From Mesostigma viride (taxonomy: Eukaryota; Streptophyta; Mesostigmatophyceae; Mesostigmatales; Mesostigmataceae): a DNA stretch of 64,000 bases. The DNA is taken from positions 2,398,125-2,462,124 of the forward strand of contig RPFO01000130.1 in the NCBI GenBank assembly GCA_009746045.1, in the 5' to 3' direction. The first letter of the stretch is position 1, and each line of letters begins with the position of its first letter. Shown piece after piece: positions 1-10,369 of the stretch. A model generated the notes under the pieces. The model did not search any database and had not been told where the DNA came from. It worked only from the letters and a program-made list of their open reading frames with translations. Position numbers and translations under genes: made by a program.

Positions 1-58
1 GGTCTAATCTATCTACAACAGCTATCTACAAACAAAATCTATCAACATCAACTCTACC

Positions 59-280
59 CTAGGGGACCTGTCTGGCGTGCTTCCCGTATGTTTGCCCACG
101 CGGGCGCTTCCCCACGGGGACGTGGGGCTCGTTGTCCTCTATGACCTGGGCCCACTTGGCCTTGTCCATCATCTTTTTCCAAATCACGGACCGGCATGCA
201 TGCAATGTTGTACTATAGGAGAGCATGGATCCATCGAGCATCATGCACGTTAATACATTATTAATGAATTTACATTGCAC
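59..280 (-). pseudogene. LINE ORF2 C-terminal fragment (tentative)
   Basis: A short open stretch ends in a Lys/Trp-containing segment (MMDKAKWAQVIEDNEPHVP) that resembles the extreme C-terminus of the LINE copies at 5374-5970 (MIDKEKWAAICDKHLPEG) and near 7430-7560 (DKKRWRTIVQA). No reverse transcriptase motif is present, so it is at most a 5'-truncated relic. It could also be chance similarity. Confidence 0.3.
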
Positions 281-414
281 GAGGAATTCAATCTTTGCAT
301 GTACGTAGATCTAGAGTTAGCTGTCTCACATATGTTGTCTCACGAATGTACAGTTAGCTGTCTTGTACGTGGATCTATATATACGCATTGGTACTTGTAC
401 TTGCAAACTGTTCT

Positions 415-913
415 CCTGAAGGTGGTGCTCGCCATGGTCCGGTCCGTTTTCCCCCACGCGAACATCCGGTCTGAGGATGCGGACGGCGCGGCTTTCTACT
501 CCCCCAACCACCGCCCTGACATCGTGGTTCTGGACTATAAGGGAGGCTGCCGGCACTTGCTCATTGACGTTTCTGTGGCTCGCCCAGGCTTGGCTCTTAG
601 CCATGTGGTTGGTGCATCCCAGGCGGCGGGCTACACGGCGGATCGGGCTTCGAGCGGGCCAAGCTCACGGCCTATGGGGACGTCGAGCATGCACCACCGG
701 GTGGTGCCCTTTGTCTTGGAGGAGTTCGGGGCCATGGGGACCCTGACCGCTGGCTTTGGGAGGACCGCCTGGACATGGAGGGCCAGCGGGCCCCTTGGTC
801 AGCGCGGACCTGGACATCGTATTCCAACGCCTTTCGGTAGCGCTTACCCGGGCTATGGCTGATATCTTGCTCCGCCACACGCGGGCTGACTTTGCGGCAC
901 CGCACGGTTATTA
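415..913 (+). pseudogene. Non-LTR retroelement 3' fragment, endonuclease-like C-terminal domain
   Basis: The translation contains RPDIVVLDYKGG followed by LLIDVSVARP, then AGYTADRA and RVVPFVLEEFGAMG. This is the order of conserved blocks seen at the C-terminus of many algal, plant and fungal reverse transcriptase ORFs, a PD-(D/E)XK-like nuclease remnant. The similarity switches frame near 645-690 and again near 765, and a plausible natural end (PHGY then stop) lies near 913, so the copy is frameshifted and dead. No RT domain lies upstream; the element is 5'-truncated. The family assignment rests on motif memory only. Confidence 0.45.
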
Positions 914-2639
914 GGCTGTTTTACTTCATTCCGCGGTGTGGATCGAGTGTCCCATGCCGGCTGTAGTTATTTTGTCTTGGTATTCTGATTTTGTCTTGGT
1001 ATCTTTGATTAGTGTTGGCTTTGTTTATTTTTAATTGGGTGCCTTCACTCTGATGTAAGTAATTATATATTTTCAATACATACGCACAATCTTTGGGAGA
1101 TAAATCACACAACAAACAAGAGCAGACTACAGATTTATGAAGCACTGCAGAATTGGAACCTAATGATGTCAATTGAACTACGCTGAGACCAGTTATCGCG
1201 GATTCCCGACGGCTAGCTAGACAACCATCCCGTTCCATTTCCATTTCACTGAGGATTTATGCTCACGTGACGTGCAGTCACATGTTATCTAAAAATGTCA
1301 AGTAATCAATTGTCGAGACTTAATTGATTCCTATCTATGGTCTATCTAGCATGAAGGCCAAATGAGGAGGTACTCAGATCAAACCTGGGCTAAGTTACCG
1401 TCGGTAACATGATGCCGGCCGGCAATATGTGCGTGTGTTTGATGTGGACGTGTAAACGGGCGCATTCATCTGCCGACTGCCGCGTATGAACCGGATGTCA
1501 TGCAAACCCAATCCAACAGTATTTGTCCCCAAAGACGGCCATAGTAGAGCATCCGTACATGCATGCGTTCAGTGGCTTGAGGCATGTCTAACATCACCTC
1601 AGTCCGCAATATGTCCAGATCATAACGACGATCGACGCGACCATGAGCTGAACTGCTTTCTTGATCAGTGTGCTGAAAATTGCATCATATTGAATGGACG
1701 AGGTGGCTGAAACAACAGACAATAAAGCGACATGATACCCGCTGCCTACCAGGGAAAACTGGAAGATGTCGATTAAAGAATAGGTAGAATCTTTTCACTG
1801 CTCCTTAATTACAATACCAATTCCAGTCTCCAGAGATACTGTGACAAAAAACAGCAGAACAGGCCGGCATCGGATCCCGCCATCCCGGAACGAACGAATT
1901 ACAGGCAATTACAACGCTCATTACTATAATGAGGCCGCTCTTTCGTGACCATGTTGCGCAAATATATCGTCACTGAAGAAACATTGGCGGGTTGAAGTAC
2001 AGGCAATTACTCTCACCGATACAAAACCTAATAGGTAATATAATTTAAGGCCCTTTGATTACTACAAAATCTTCATCATGACTTTAGCATCCATGACAAA
2101 ATGCGGGTTTGCTGTTGTTGGGGGGAAAATAATTAATCACAGGTATAGTAGGTGAGATCGAAAAGCTAGCGTCCCACAAACCCTTTGTGTGTAAACAGAC
2201 GTGGAGATGACGCCGGTGATCACGTTGTTGCAGGTGCAGATACACTGGGCGCCCGCCATCAGATGACCAGAGTCACCAGACACCAGACCCCACGAGGACC
2301 AGATCGAAAGCATGAGGTGACTGACACGTTTCAGGACACGTGGCACCTTTCCAGCAAAGTTCCTCGCCTGCGTCCTGTGGCGCTACACGGGCGATGCCAA
2401 TAACAATCACCTCCCAAAAGCCAATAAAACCAAATAAATGCACCTTTGCCATGAAGGCCAAATTCATGGCAGTGAAGAGGTACTGGTAGAGACACCCGAA
2501 GGCCAGCGATAATAGTTCGGGTTTCCTTAGAAACCAATTTTCTAGTTCTTTACGCAGTGAATATTACCCCGATTGAAAAACCACGGGCGGTTGCATTAGT
2601 CCGCTCTGTTGTAGCCGCTGTCCTGCATCAACTGCTCTT
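914..2639. other. Intergenic stretch without a supportable gene
   Basis: Only short ORFs without recognisable domains occur here. A dispersed-repeat 3' end lies at 1218-1292 (separate entry). The rest looks unique and AT-richer than the flanks. The 100-200 bases before 2640 would be expected to hold the promoter of the SABATH gene, but no convincing core element could be picked out. Confidence 0.4.
1218..1292 (+). repeat. Dispersed repeat D, 3'-end fragment
   Basis: The segment 'cactgaggatttatgctcac' followed by 'gtgacgtgcagtcacatg' matches stretches at 36436-36530 and 37965-38041, where the same sequence runs directly into a TTAA-repeat tail. This marks it as the 3' end of a retroelement family (SINE or truncated LINE). 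The copy here has lost its tail. Confidence 0.5.
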
Positions 2640-3740
2640 ATGGATACCGACTACAACTCGAATTCGTCCGTTCAACGCCAGCAGGGTCACACCGTGGAGC
2701 GCCATCTCACGGAGGTGACGAGGCGACTGCGTGCGCCGGAGGGAGGTAGAGCATACGTGGTCGTCGACTACGGCTCCGGTCCGGGAAATAACGCCGCCGA
2801 GCAACTGTCCCACCTCGCTAAATCAGTTCATGACAGGACCATGAAGAGCCTGCAGATTGCTGCATACTTCGTGGATCAGCAGGACAAAGAATTGTGGGAT
2901 CAGCTCAAGGAGTACCTGGACGCTTGCTTCTCGACGTTTCCGGATAAGGAGCAATATTGGCTTTCCTACAAATTCGTCAACCGATCTTTTTACGACAACC
3001 AGAGCGAGCTGGCCCCCGGCTCAGTCGACATCGGCTGGTCCAGCATTGCCGCCCACTGGCTCCCAGAGATTCCCATCGGACTCCCAGAAGCCTTCGCCGC
3101 TAACCAGGTCCCCGTGGACGACCCGACCCGTAAGAAATGGGCCGAGGCCGCCGCCAGCAGCTGGCACCGCTGGCTCGCGCTGCGCGCCATCGAGCTCAAG
3201 CCGGGCGGATACCTGGTCGTGGCGCTGCCCGGCGCTACCGATGACGGCGGCTTTGTGGGCCGGACCGCATGGGACGTGTTTTCCGAGGTGAAACGCGACA
3301 TGCTGGCAACCAATCAGATCACGAGGGCGCAAGCAGAACAGCTCTGCACGCGCGAGTACTGGCGCACGACACGCGAGGTGCTGGGCCCGATGTTCTCGGA
3401 CGAGCTGCTGAGCAAGCAGTGGGAGCTGCAGTTCTACGAGCTGGCCTGGCAGCCGTCCCCGTTCCTGCCCCGCCTGGCTGCGGGGGAGGTGGACAAGCGC
3501 GCGTGCGCAGGGTCCCTGGTGGCCTCCTTCCGGGCATTCCTCTCGCAGGAGGTCACCAATGCGCTCGATGGCGGTGGCAGAGCTGGTGGAGTTGGTGGCG
3601 GCGCTGCTGCTGGTGACGGTGCTGGTGGTGGCGCTACCGCAGATGCGTTCTGGGATCGGATTGCGAGGATTGGGGAAGAGGACCCCTCACGCCTGGACTT
3701 GCAATTTATCGTCCACCATATTGTGCTGCGGCGCAAGTGA
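2640..3740 (+). CDS. SABATH-family SAM-dependent carboxyl methyltransferase
   Basis: The ORF of 366 aa is uninterrupted and of usual length for the family. A SAM-binding motif I-like stretch (VVVDYGSGPGNN, residues about 40-52) is followed by the characteristic block SFYDNQSELAPGSVDIGWSS with AAHWLPEIP (about 119-147), equivalent to the SABATH 'SFY...S.HW.S.VP' region that lines the substrate pocket. LRAIELKPGGYLVVALPG matches the post-motif segment, and the C-terminus (LDLQFIVHHIVLRRK) fits the family's final strand. SABATH enzymes methylate carboxyl groups (or a ring nitrogen) of small acids in the cytosol. The substrate cannot be predicted here. Oddities are a Gly/Ala-rich insert at about 308-333 encoded by GGTGGT-type repeats, and a triplicated stop-codon region (separate entry). 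The first ATG is used because similarity to the family begins shortly after it. The gene is intronless, unlike the other host genes here. Confidence 0.82.
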   Translation: MDTDYNSNSSVQRQQGHTVERHLTEVTRRLRAPEGGRAYVVVDYGSGPGNNAAEQLSHLAKSVHDRTMKSLQIAAYFVDQQDKELWDQLKEYLDACFSTFPDKEQYWLSYKFVNRSFYDNQSELAPGSVDIGWSSIAAHWLPEIPIGLPEAFAANQVPVDDPTRKKWAEAAASSWHRWLALRAIELKPGGYLVVALPGATDDGGFVGRTAWDVFSEVKRDMLATNQITRAQAEQLCTREYWRTTREVLGPMFSDELLSKQWELQFYELAWQPSPFLPRLAAGEVDKRACAGSLVASFRAFLSQEVTNALDGGGRAGGVGGGAAAGDGAGGGATADAFWDRIARIGEEDPSRLDLQFIVHHIVLRRK

Positions 3741-3826
3741 AACAAGTTTGTCACTTTGTGCTGCGGCGTAAGTGAACAAGTTCATCACGTTGTGCCGCAG
3801 CGCAAGCGAAACAAGTTTGTCAAGTG
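3717..3826 (+). repeat. Three tandem copies of the SABATH gene 3' end
   Basis: The last codons and stop (ttgtgctgcggcgcaagtga) plus the following 'aacaagtttgtca' are repeated twice more immediately downstream with a few substitutions (near 3751-3787 and 3788-3826). The first copy is the coding one. Later copies have 'cgtaagtga' and 'cgcaagcga' at the stop position. This is a short tandem duplication exactly at the CDS edge, the same pattern as at splice sites elsewhere in this window. Confidence 0.75.
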
Positions 3827-4740
3827 AGCAGGTTTGTTGCTGGCGTTCGCGGCGTCCGTGCAGACAAGTGGGCGACAGCGGGCCGTCTGCAAGTGCAAGT
3901 GAGAAATCACGTGGGCACGCCACCTGGAGTGGGGGCGCTTGGGCATGCATCATGGACACTGAGGATTTGCCGCGGCGGACACGGGAGGTTGCTCGAAGTG
4001 AGGGAGCGGAGAGTGGGCAGGGTACACATGGCACTCCAACGTGCACATGAGGCTATATTTGGTGGGAGTGTTGTGGGCCTGTGACTGGATATCCATCAAT
4101 TGGGATGACCATATATACTGCATTTCCATATACTGCATGGTTTGGCAAACCCATATGAACGGATCTAAATTTTCCAGGCCTGATCTCGCGCTAAAAATGA
4201 AGGGCTTGGTCTGCCTTTCGACTGCAGTTTGTGATTGGCAATTGATATGCATATGCAACTGTTATCCCCATCGACCTTGGATAGGTATAATCGCAATGCG
4301 GCTACTACGTACTGGGGCATCACTGAATAATATTTGAAACAACCATAACAACAGCAAATTAATTTGACGGTTGGATGTGGTTGTCTGCAACAATGTGGTA
4401 CTGTGATAGTCAAGTAGTATACATTTTCAGATTCTCGCTATATGTTAAGCATCTGCATTGGTGACATGCAACCATGGTTTCAGTGCATCGCATGAGGAGC
4501 AAACGTCTCATTTAGAGTCAGTACGACACGCAACCAACAAAGGCCTTATTCATATACTACTGGGAGGCAATAAAGCTTGCCGAAGCTGCTTGCGTCTGAC
4601 CCCGTGAAGTACCAGTTTCTTCGTATTGGCCAGTACTAGCCCAGTTCAACGAGCAAACCAATGCCTATTGCCTGACACGCGATTACTGAGTACACTCATA
4701 GCACTTGCAATGTATCCAAGCACATGCAATGCCATGTCCG
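3827..4740. other. Intergenic, no supportable gene
   Basis: Short ORFs on both strands have no recognisable domain. No repeat shared with other parts of the window was seen. Confidence 0.35.
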
Positions 4741-4870
4741 GCTAAGGAAAATGGCTGATGGCGGTATGGCTGACTTCGGAGCCCAGAACTTTTGTCTGAG
4801 CCCGAATTCAGTCAGATCTCTTGCGTTCAATGCGTCTTATTAAGACGCACCCGCCATGCAGTATAATCGG
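4741..4870 (+). repeat. Diverged LINE 5' leader
   Basis: The stretch beginning 'ggctgatggcgg' and running through 'gcgtcttattaagacgcac' to 'cggttacggctgaaacgca' aligns by eye with the leader upstream of ORF1 at 34484-34611 and, inverted, at 41625-41757 (gctgacggcggagctc ... gacgcgtctttctacgacgc). It is clearly older than those copies. No intact ORF1 follows. Confidence 0.55.
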
Positions 4871-5165
4871 TTACGGCTGAAACGCAGTACGTATCGAAAA
4901 AGCTGTGCATGTGACAAGATTCCGGGCTATGACGACTCCAAAAGCTAAACGCGGTTTGACAAAGGACCTCTCCGGCTCCCAGCCCAATCCCCTCGCCGCC
5001 CTTGCTCAGACTGGCTGAGAGAGACTCTCTCAGCCGCCTGGATAATTAAACACCAACCCATCGCCAATCGCCCCGCCCGCTGAGTCTAAGAAACCTTGCC
5101 ACGACCACCATTGGAGCCACACCCCGGCAACGATCGAACACTTCTCCTTATACGATTCCAAGTTT

Positions 5166-5257
5166 ATGGCTTCCCGACAGTACGTGTGCCCAGGTTGTCC
5201 GGTACCTGGTCCAGAAACGCAAGATTGTTATGCCTGCCGGAAAGGATTTCGACCACG
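5166..5257 (+). CDS. Possible first exon with CxxC pairs
   Basis: An ATG opens MASRQYVCPGCPVPGPETQD and continues through a CYAC pair to GFRPR, then meets a consensus-like donor (gtaagtaatt). Two CxxC pairs about 12 residues apart suggest a small zinc-binding segment. It lies about 300 bp downstream of a diverged LINE leader, so it could be the start of a LINE ORF1 variant or of a host gene. No second exon was identified. Confidence 0.2.
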
Positions 5258-5373
5258 GTAAGTAATTAAGTAAGTAAGTACTTGCGTGTCATGCGCAAAG
5301 GCATGCCACGGAGTACTATGCTAATCTCATTAGAAAAATAATTACACAAAAGTTTAAACAAATATCGTCTGCA

Positions 5374-5970
5374 TCATCCCCCGACCATTTTAAAAGCACT
5401 ATAGATGGGGATGTAATCCTCATCCGAGCTGTCCTCTACTGTAATGGCAGACGAGGCGGTAGTGTAGCGGCTATCCTCAGGACCAATAACCTCCACCTGT
5501 GGACTTCTACCCTGGCTAGCAACGGGCCGCGGGGCCCGTGGGGAGAAAACAGGAGCATACCCCTCGGGAAGGTGCTTATCGCAGATGGCAGCCCATTTCT
5601 CCTTGTCAATCATGCGGGCGCGGAGTACGGATAGTCCCAGAAGCCCTGCATCTTCAAGCAGTTGTGTCACATAGATCCGGGTCGCGCCGCGCCGGTGCCC
5701 GGCGCGCGCAAGTTTGCCAGTGGGTTGCGATGGCCGGGACAAGGGGACCCTGCCATAGAAGGAGGTGTCTACCTGGTTGGCCCGTCTTAAGCCCCCCCGC
5801 GGCCGGCATGCAGGGCCCACATCGGTATTCATGAACCTGCTGGTCTGTGCGGGCAAGATGGCCGGCAAAGGAGGCGGCGGTGTCGGATGGTATGGGTGAC
5901 AAGAGGGAGCTCGCAGTAGAGCTCGGCCCGGGTGCGGCGTTCTTGACCACGGTGACCACTTTTCGACCAC
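5374..5970 (-). pseudogene. LINE ORF2 C-terminal relic
   Basis: The frame reads FAGHLARTDQ in one phase, then RIYVTQLLEDAGLLGLSVLR and MIDKEKWAAICDKHLPEG in another. 'GHLARTDQ' is shared with the LINE fragment at 34060-34090 (LAGHLARTDQV), placing this as the region downstream of the RT domain. Frame changes near 5830 show it is decayed. The 5' (RT) portion is absent. Confidence 0.6.
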
Positions 5971-6439
5971 GCTGACCGAACAGCAAGTGGATGCAGTTGC
6001 TCCTCAACCACTCGGGGGAGCCCGGCTCATGCGCCTGCTGATCCTGACCAGCTACTTTCAGCTCAATGAAGCAGACCTCCTTGCTGCGCTAGGCAAGTTA
6101 CCGGCCATGCAGCACCGTCTCCCTCCCTCTGCAAGGCCGACCTCCTCACCGTGCTGCATGGAGGCCCACCACACATGACCTGGCCTCTGGGCGCCGAGAT
6201 TTAAGCTGATCTCGCTGACTACTGACATCGAGCTCAACGCTTACGGTGGAGGCCCGGGTCTCCAATTCGGAAACCGCCCACAAACTTCAACTCCAGCTCA
6301 CAGCGGCCAGCGCTAGCTGCAAACCGCGGCGCAGGCAAGCTTCTGGACGAGGCGCGCATGCCGCCCTAGTTTCTCGCCTAAATAACTAGGTGGATCGAGG
6401 GTAAGAGCGGCCTGCTCGTCAAGAAGCTCGATGCCATCA

Positions 6440-7150
6440 CCACCCATGCAAACCGATTGAGGCCCTGGCCGCGCATGTCCCGGAGATTGCAGCGCATGGA
6501 CGGCCACCATCGCTGCCCAGCCCACCCAGCCGACAGATGCCGGCAGCCTCCCGTCGCACTCCCACGCGGATATGTACCGTGTGGTCAACGACCACCTCGA
6601 CGTACGGATGCCATCGCCACGAAGCTGCAGGAGCTGGAAGCCCAACGCCAAGCAGAAGTGCGCAAGGACATGCAGCGACGACCGCGCCCGCCGCGAGCAT
6701 GCCGAATGGTGCTGCGTCGTTTCACCAAGGAGCCAGCTAGGGGAGACGGCAACCACTCTTGCGGAACTGAGCTCAAGAGCACTTGCTTCTTACCCTCCTG
6801 GGCCTGGCAGGTGAGCTAGAGCTGCGTGGGCAGCACCGCCTTCAGTGCCCACACACGGGACAAGGCGAACCCCCACCATGCAGTCCTGGCTCACCTTGCG
6901 CTCCATAGAGGATAATAAGCGGCGCGGTTCCTCTTTCGTGGTTGCATTACTTCGATCCCCTGGACGCTGGACGACGACCTGAACCCCGCTCAGCAGCGGC
7001 AGCGACGCGACCTGTGCCCGGCCCGGCCGGAGTACCTCCGCCACAAGCAAGACCGCAAGTTCTTGGGGGGGCTGAGATCAAGCCCAAGGTGTTCTGGAGG
7101 GCCGGCAGGGACTTGATCGTCAACATTACCAGCTGTGGAAGCCCCCCACG
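6440..7150 (+). pseudogene. Diverged LINE ORF1 C-terminal fragment
   Basis: The stretch near 6955-7110 reads WTLDDDLNPAQQRQRRDLC followed by ARPEYLRHKQDRKFLGG, the counterpart of FTLDDDLTLAQQQRRRELW and TYLQLRQTKAGQPVYWKG at the end of ORF1 in the younger LINE (35810-35940). Upstream, IATKLQELEAQRQAEVRKD is a plausible coiled-coil segment at the position of AQLRDIDQRLKDNAIAIEVL. Several frame changes are needed, so it is a pseudogene. Confidence 0.5.
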
Positions 7151-7399
7151 TACGGGCTAGACTAGCAATAACGTAGTCACACCCACTGATGTTCGGGTGT
7201 GCACATGATGCAACCTGGGCATCGCACCCCGGCATGCATGGCGCCATGCCAATGCAGGGTAGAACGTAGCCATCCATTACATTAAAAATTGAAATAAAAA
7301 ATGGTTCCGTTGGGATATCACATGTAGCACGTATTCCGTTGCTGATGGCTGGGGTTGGGCGCAGGCGCGCAGCCGTGAAAACCAATTACTAAGCTACAC

Positions 7400-9760
7400 T
7401 TCTAATCTAATCTAAGCTACAAAATACCCAGCTTCTAGCTCTACTCAGCAAAGCGCCCCTTCCTCCTGGGGGGGAGGCCGGGCCTTGCCCACAGGGGCTG
7501 GCTTGTGCGGGCCTGGACAATGGTCCGCCACCTCTTCTTGTCCTGCATAGCAGTGCAAGCAAGAGAGAGGGAGGAAATGCGGTGTTCAAACTGGGCTAGC
7601 TGGGACCACTAGGTCGGCCAGCAACTGATCTGTATAGTTCATGGCACTGAGGTCTACTGCCGCCCGCTGCGGGGCTTGTCCTTAATTGGGGCCAGGCCAG
7701 GTCAGGATATGCCGCCATGCAAGCCGCTGGGGGCCGGCCATGCAGACCAAGGGCGGTGTTTCCCTCAGTCAGCAGTGACTGGCTCGAGCAAGATGTCCTA
7801 GCTACAAATGCTATTCTACGCTGCCTAATCTCATCCGAAATACGGGGCATACCCTTATACAAAGACTCTAGCGATCAATGTGTGGAAAACCCTACGTTCA
7901 GCACCTGTCGGAGCACTGATCCTGTATACTTTGCCATTCTGAGCCGGGTGACGTACCAGCTTGTCCGTTCGAGCGTCCATGCCTCGGCACCGTATGTGAG
8001 CACTGTGAGGACCAGGACTGACCTTGAAGAGCATGCGCTTGCGGTCCTTCGAGTACCAGTAGGTGTTGAGCGAGCAGAGCCTGGCCCAGGCCAGACCGAT
8101 GCGGGTGTCCACATCATCGGCCGTGTCAGGGAGCATGCTCCCCAGCAGTTTCAAGCGATCACGGAACGGGACCTCAGACCCGTCTAGCAGCCGCAGGAGA
8201 GGCGGGCGAATGCGGTAGCACCAATCACCATCGCCTCGACGTTTTGACGCTAGCTAATCTCCAGCCCTTATTAATTACCGCCCGTGCCTCCTAGCCCAGA
8301 CAGGCCAGGCCAGGTCTGAAGGTGCTCGAGGCGCTCGATGAGGGTGGTATCATCCGCATTTATAAATCAGGTCGATCGGACAGGCGATAGACAGGGCCAC
8401 CGCCTCCCTCACTGCGGTAGTTAAAGATGACCCGAGCCCGCAGGCTCGAACCCCTTAATGGCGCGCATGCGTGCCTGGCACGTGCATGACGTGATCCACG
8501 ACAATAATGGACAGGTATGGGGACAGGACACAACCTTGCCACACCCCGTTGTGAAGGACTGAGATATTGTGGGGTACTTAAGTGGTGCCTTCCGCAGTCC
8601 GCACTACTGCCTGTGAACCCTCGTACAGCCGGCGAATGGTAGCAATGAATGCTGCATGGTGCCTCGCCGGCGGCCCAGAGCTAGGATGGCCCAAAGAGCC
8701 TCCCAGAGGACCGTGTCAAAAGGCTTGATGTAGTCGACATGCAAAAATGAAGACCGGCCCTGGAGCGGACAACCATCAGGGCAAATGGGACCTCCTCCAC
8801 CAGCCGGCCCGCGACAAACACGGCAGCCATGACAGTGCTACGGCCACGTACTACGGAGACCCATCTAAGACACGCCCAGGTGTGGGTCCAACGCAGCGCG
8901 GAGCCTGTGCAGCATCACATGTGAGCATATGAAAACCTTCAGAGCGGCGCTCTTGACGCAGCTATAGACACCCCGACGGATAGTTACCGGGGTCAGCAGC
9001 AGAACCCTTCTTGTACATCATGAGTCCTCGGATGGTCGTCTGCCACTCAGCAGGCGGAGGCTCATCAGAGAGCAGAACGGTTGCAGAACGCCAGCAGAGG
9101 CTCCCGCACCACCAGGTCAGGGGTCTTGAGCAGGCTCGGCCGAAAGGTGGTCGGCACCGACCGCCGCATCGTACCCGGCGCACGCAAGCAAGGGCACCGT
9201 CCAATTCCTCAAAAGTTTAGGGGTGGACGACGTCGTTGGTGGCAAGGCAGCCCTCCTTCAAGCACGGGGACTTGGTAGTCCGCGGGTGAGGAGGGCGCCG
9301 CGGGCGGCGGGGGGGGGTCCAGCAACATCAAGACGGGCGGCCGTCTCGGGGTGAAGCGGCCGGGCGGGGGGGGGGGGGGCGCAAGCCCCAATGACCTGTC
9401 AAGGAAACATTGTGGGCCAACCAGCGGTCAAGGCTGACCGGCGCCGTGCCGTCCCCCGTGTGCTCCACCGGGGTGCGCTGCCGCCGGCCGCCACGAGCCG
9501 GTCAAGGTGATATACCACATTTCCTTGCTCTGGTTGCGACCAGCCTGGCAGGCCTTCGCATCCGAAATGCACTCGGCCGCCTCTGCGCCCTGAGCACGTG
9601 CGTACGTAGGCCTCCACAAGGGCGGCCATAAGGACCGGTAATTTCGGCAGCAGGTCCCGGTTACGTTTGAGGCGGTGCCGGGCGGCCAGGACCTTGGGGT
9701 CCTGCCAGTATAGAGCGGGCCGGGTCGGCGGCGGGGCAGGGCCGGCAGGGTAGCCATGCA
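7400..9760 (-). mobile_element. Degenerate LINE (non-LTR retrotransposon), RT region
   Basis: Read on the minus strand from 9760 down, pieces of one reverse transcriptase ORF appear in order but in shifting frames. They are an inter-domain region (EAYVRTCSGRRGG; about 9575-9640), PPPAEWQTTIRGLMMYKKGS (about 9010-9070), a DYIKPFDTVLWEALWAIL block (about 8690-8745), GVWQGCVLSPYLSIIVVDHVM (about 8490-8560), a frameshifted (Y)ADDTTLIERLEHLQT catalytic box (about 8310-8370), and the downstream thumb-like stretch VLTVLTYGAEAWTLER (about 7960-8010). The C-terminus near 7430-7560 ends DKKRWRTIVQA. Stops and indels separate most blocks, so it cannot be active. Confidence 0.75.
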
Positions 9761-9889
9761 TGCCTATAGCCTAACCTGTAGCCAACAGACATCCGCCAGC
9801 CTAACTATGTGTCTCGCCTAGCGCTACATGTTTGCTCGCGTCTCCATAGCAATGCAATGCTCACACGGGTCATATTGCACCCACAGGGG

Positions 9890-10060
9890 ATGCCCCAGAT
9901 CGTTTTGACGGGTCCAATGGAGCACCCTGTGGCATGCCTGATGCAAGAAGGAAGGGGGGGTCTCTGCCCCCCTGCCCGTAATGCACACTCAGGGATTAAA
10001 AGCACTCCGTTGCTCCGTAACCCCCCAACAGGAGCACATGTTTAATTAATTAATTAAATG
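9890..10060 (+). repeat. Dispersed repeat B with TTAA tail
   Basis: This segment ends 'gctccgtaaccccccaacag' then 'gagcacatgtttaattaatt' and carries 'gggggtctctgccccc'. A better copy lies at 39175-39360 and an inverted one at 38920-39150. The AATT-repeat tail suggests the 3' end of a retroelement family distinct from the ORF1-bearing LINE. Confidence 0.55.
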
Positions 10061-10369
10061 CATGCATATGGCCTTTTCACATGCATCGGGGTATAGCTGC
10101 AAACATGCTCGATCCTCGAGCGCTATGGATTCATCCACCATTAATCTAAGTCATTCACAGCAGCCCGGTGAAGGTCGGGCTGGGGGGCTACCAGCCAGGC
10201 CCAATGCAAGTCATGCACAAGACCTGGAGCTGACAGTGTGCCATGAATGTGACCAAGTTGGCTGCATAGCGCTGTAGGGGAGCCCGGCTGGCATGTACGA
10301 TGGATTCGCAAACATGTTCTTCATGCATCCAGCGTAGATTACACACACTGTACACTCAAGTCACTTGAG

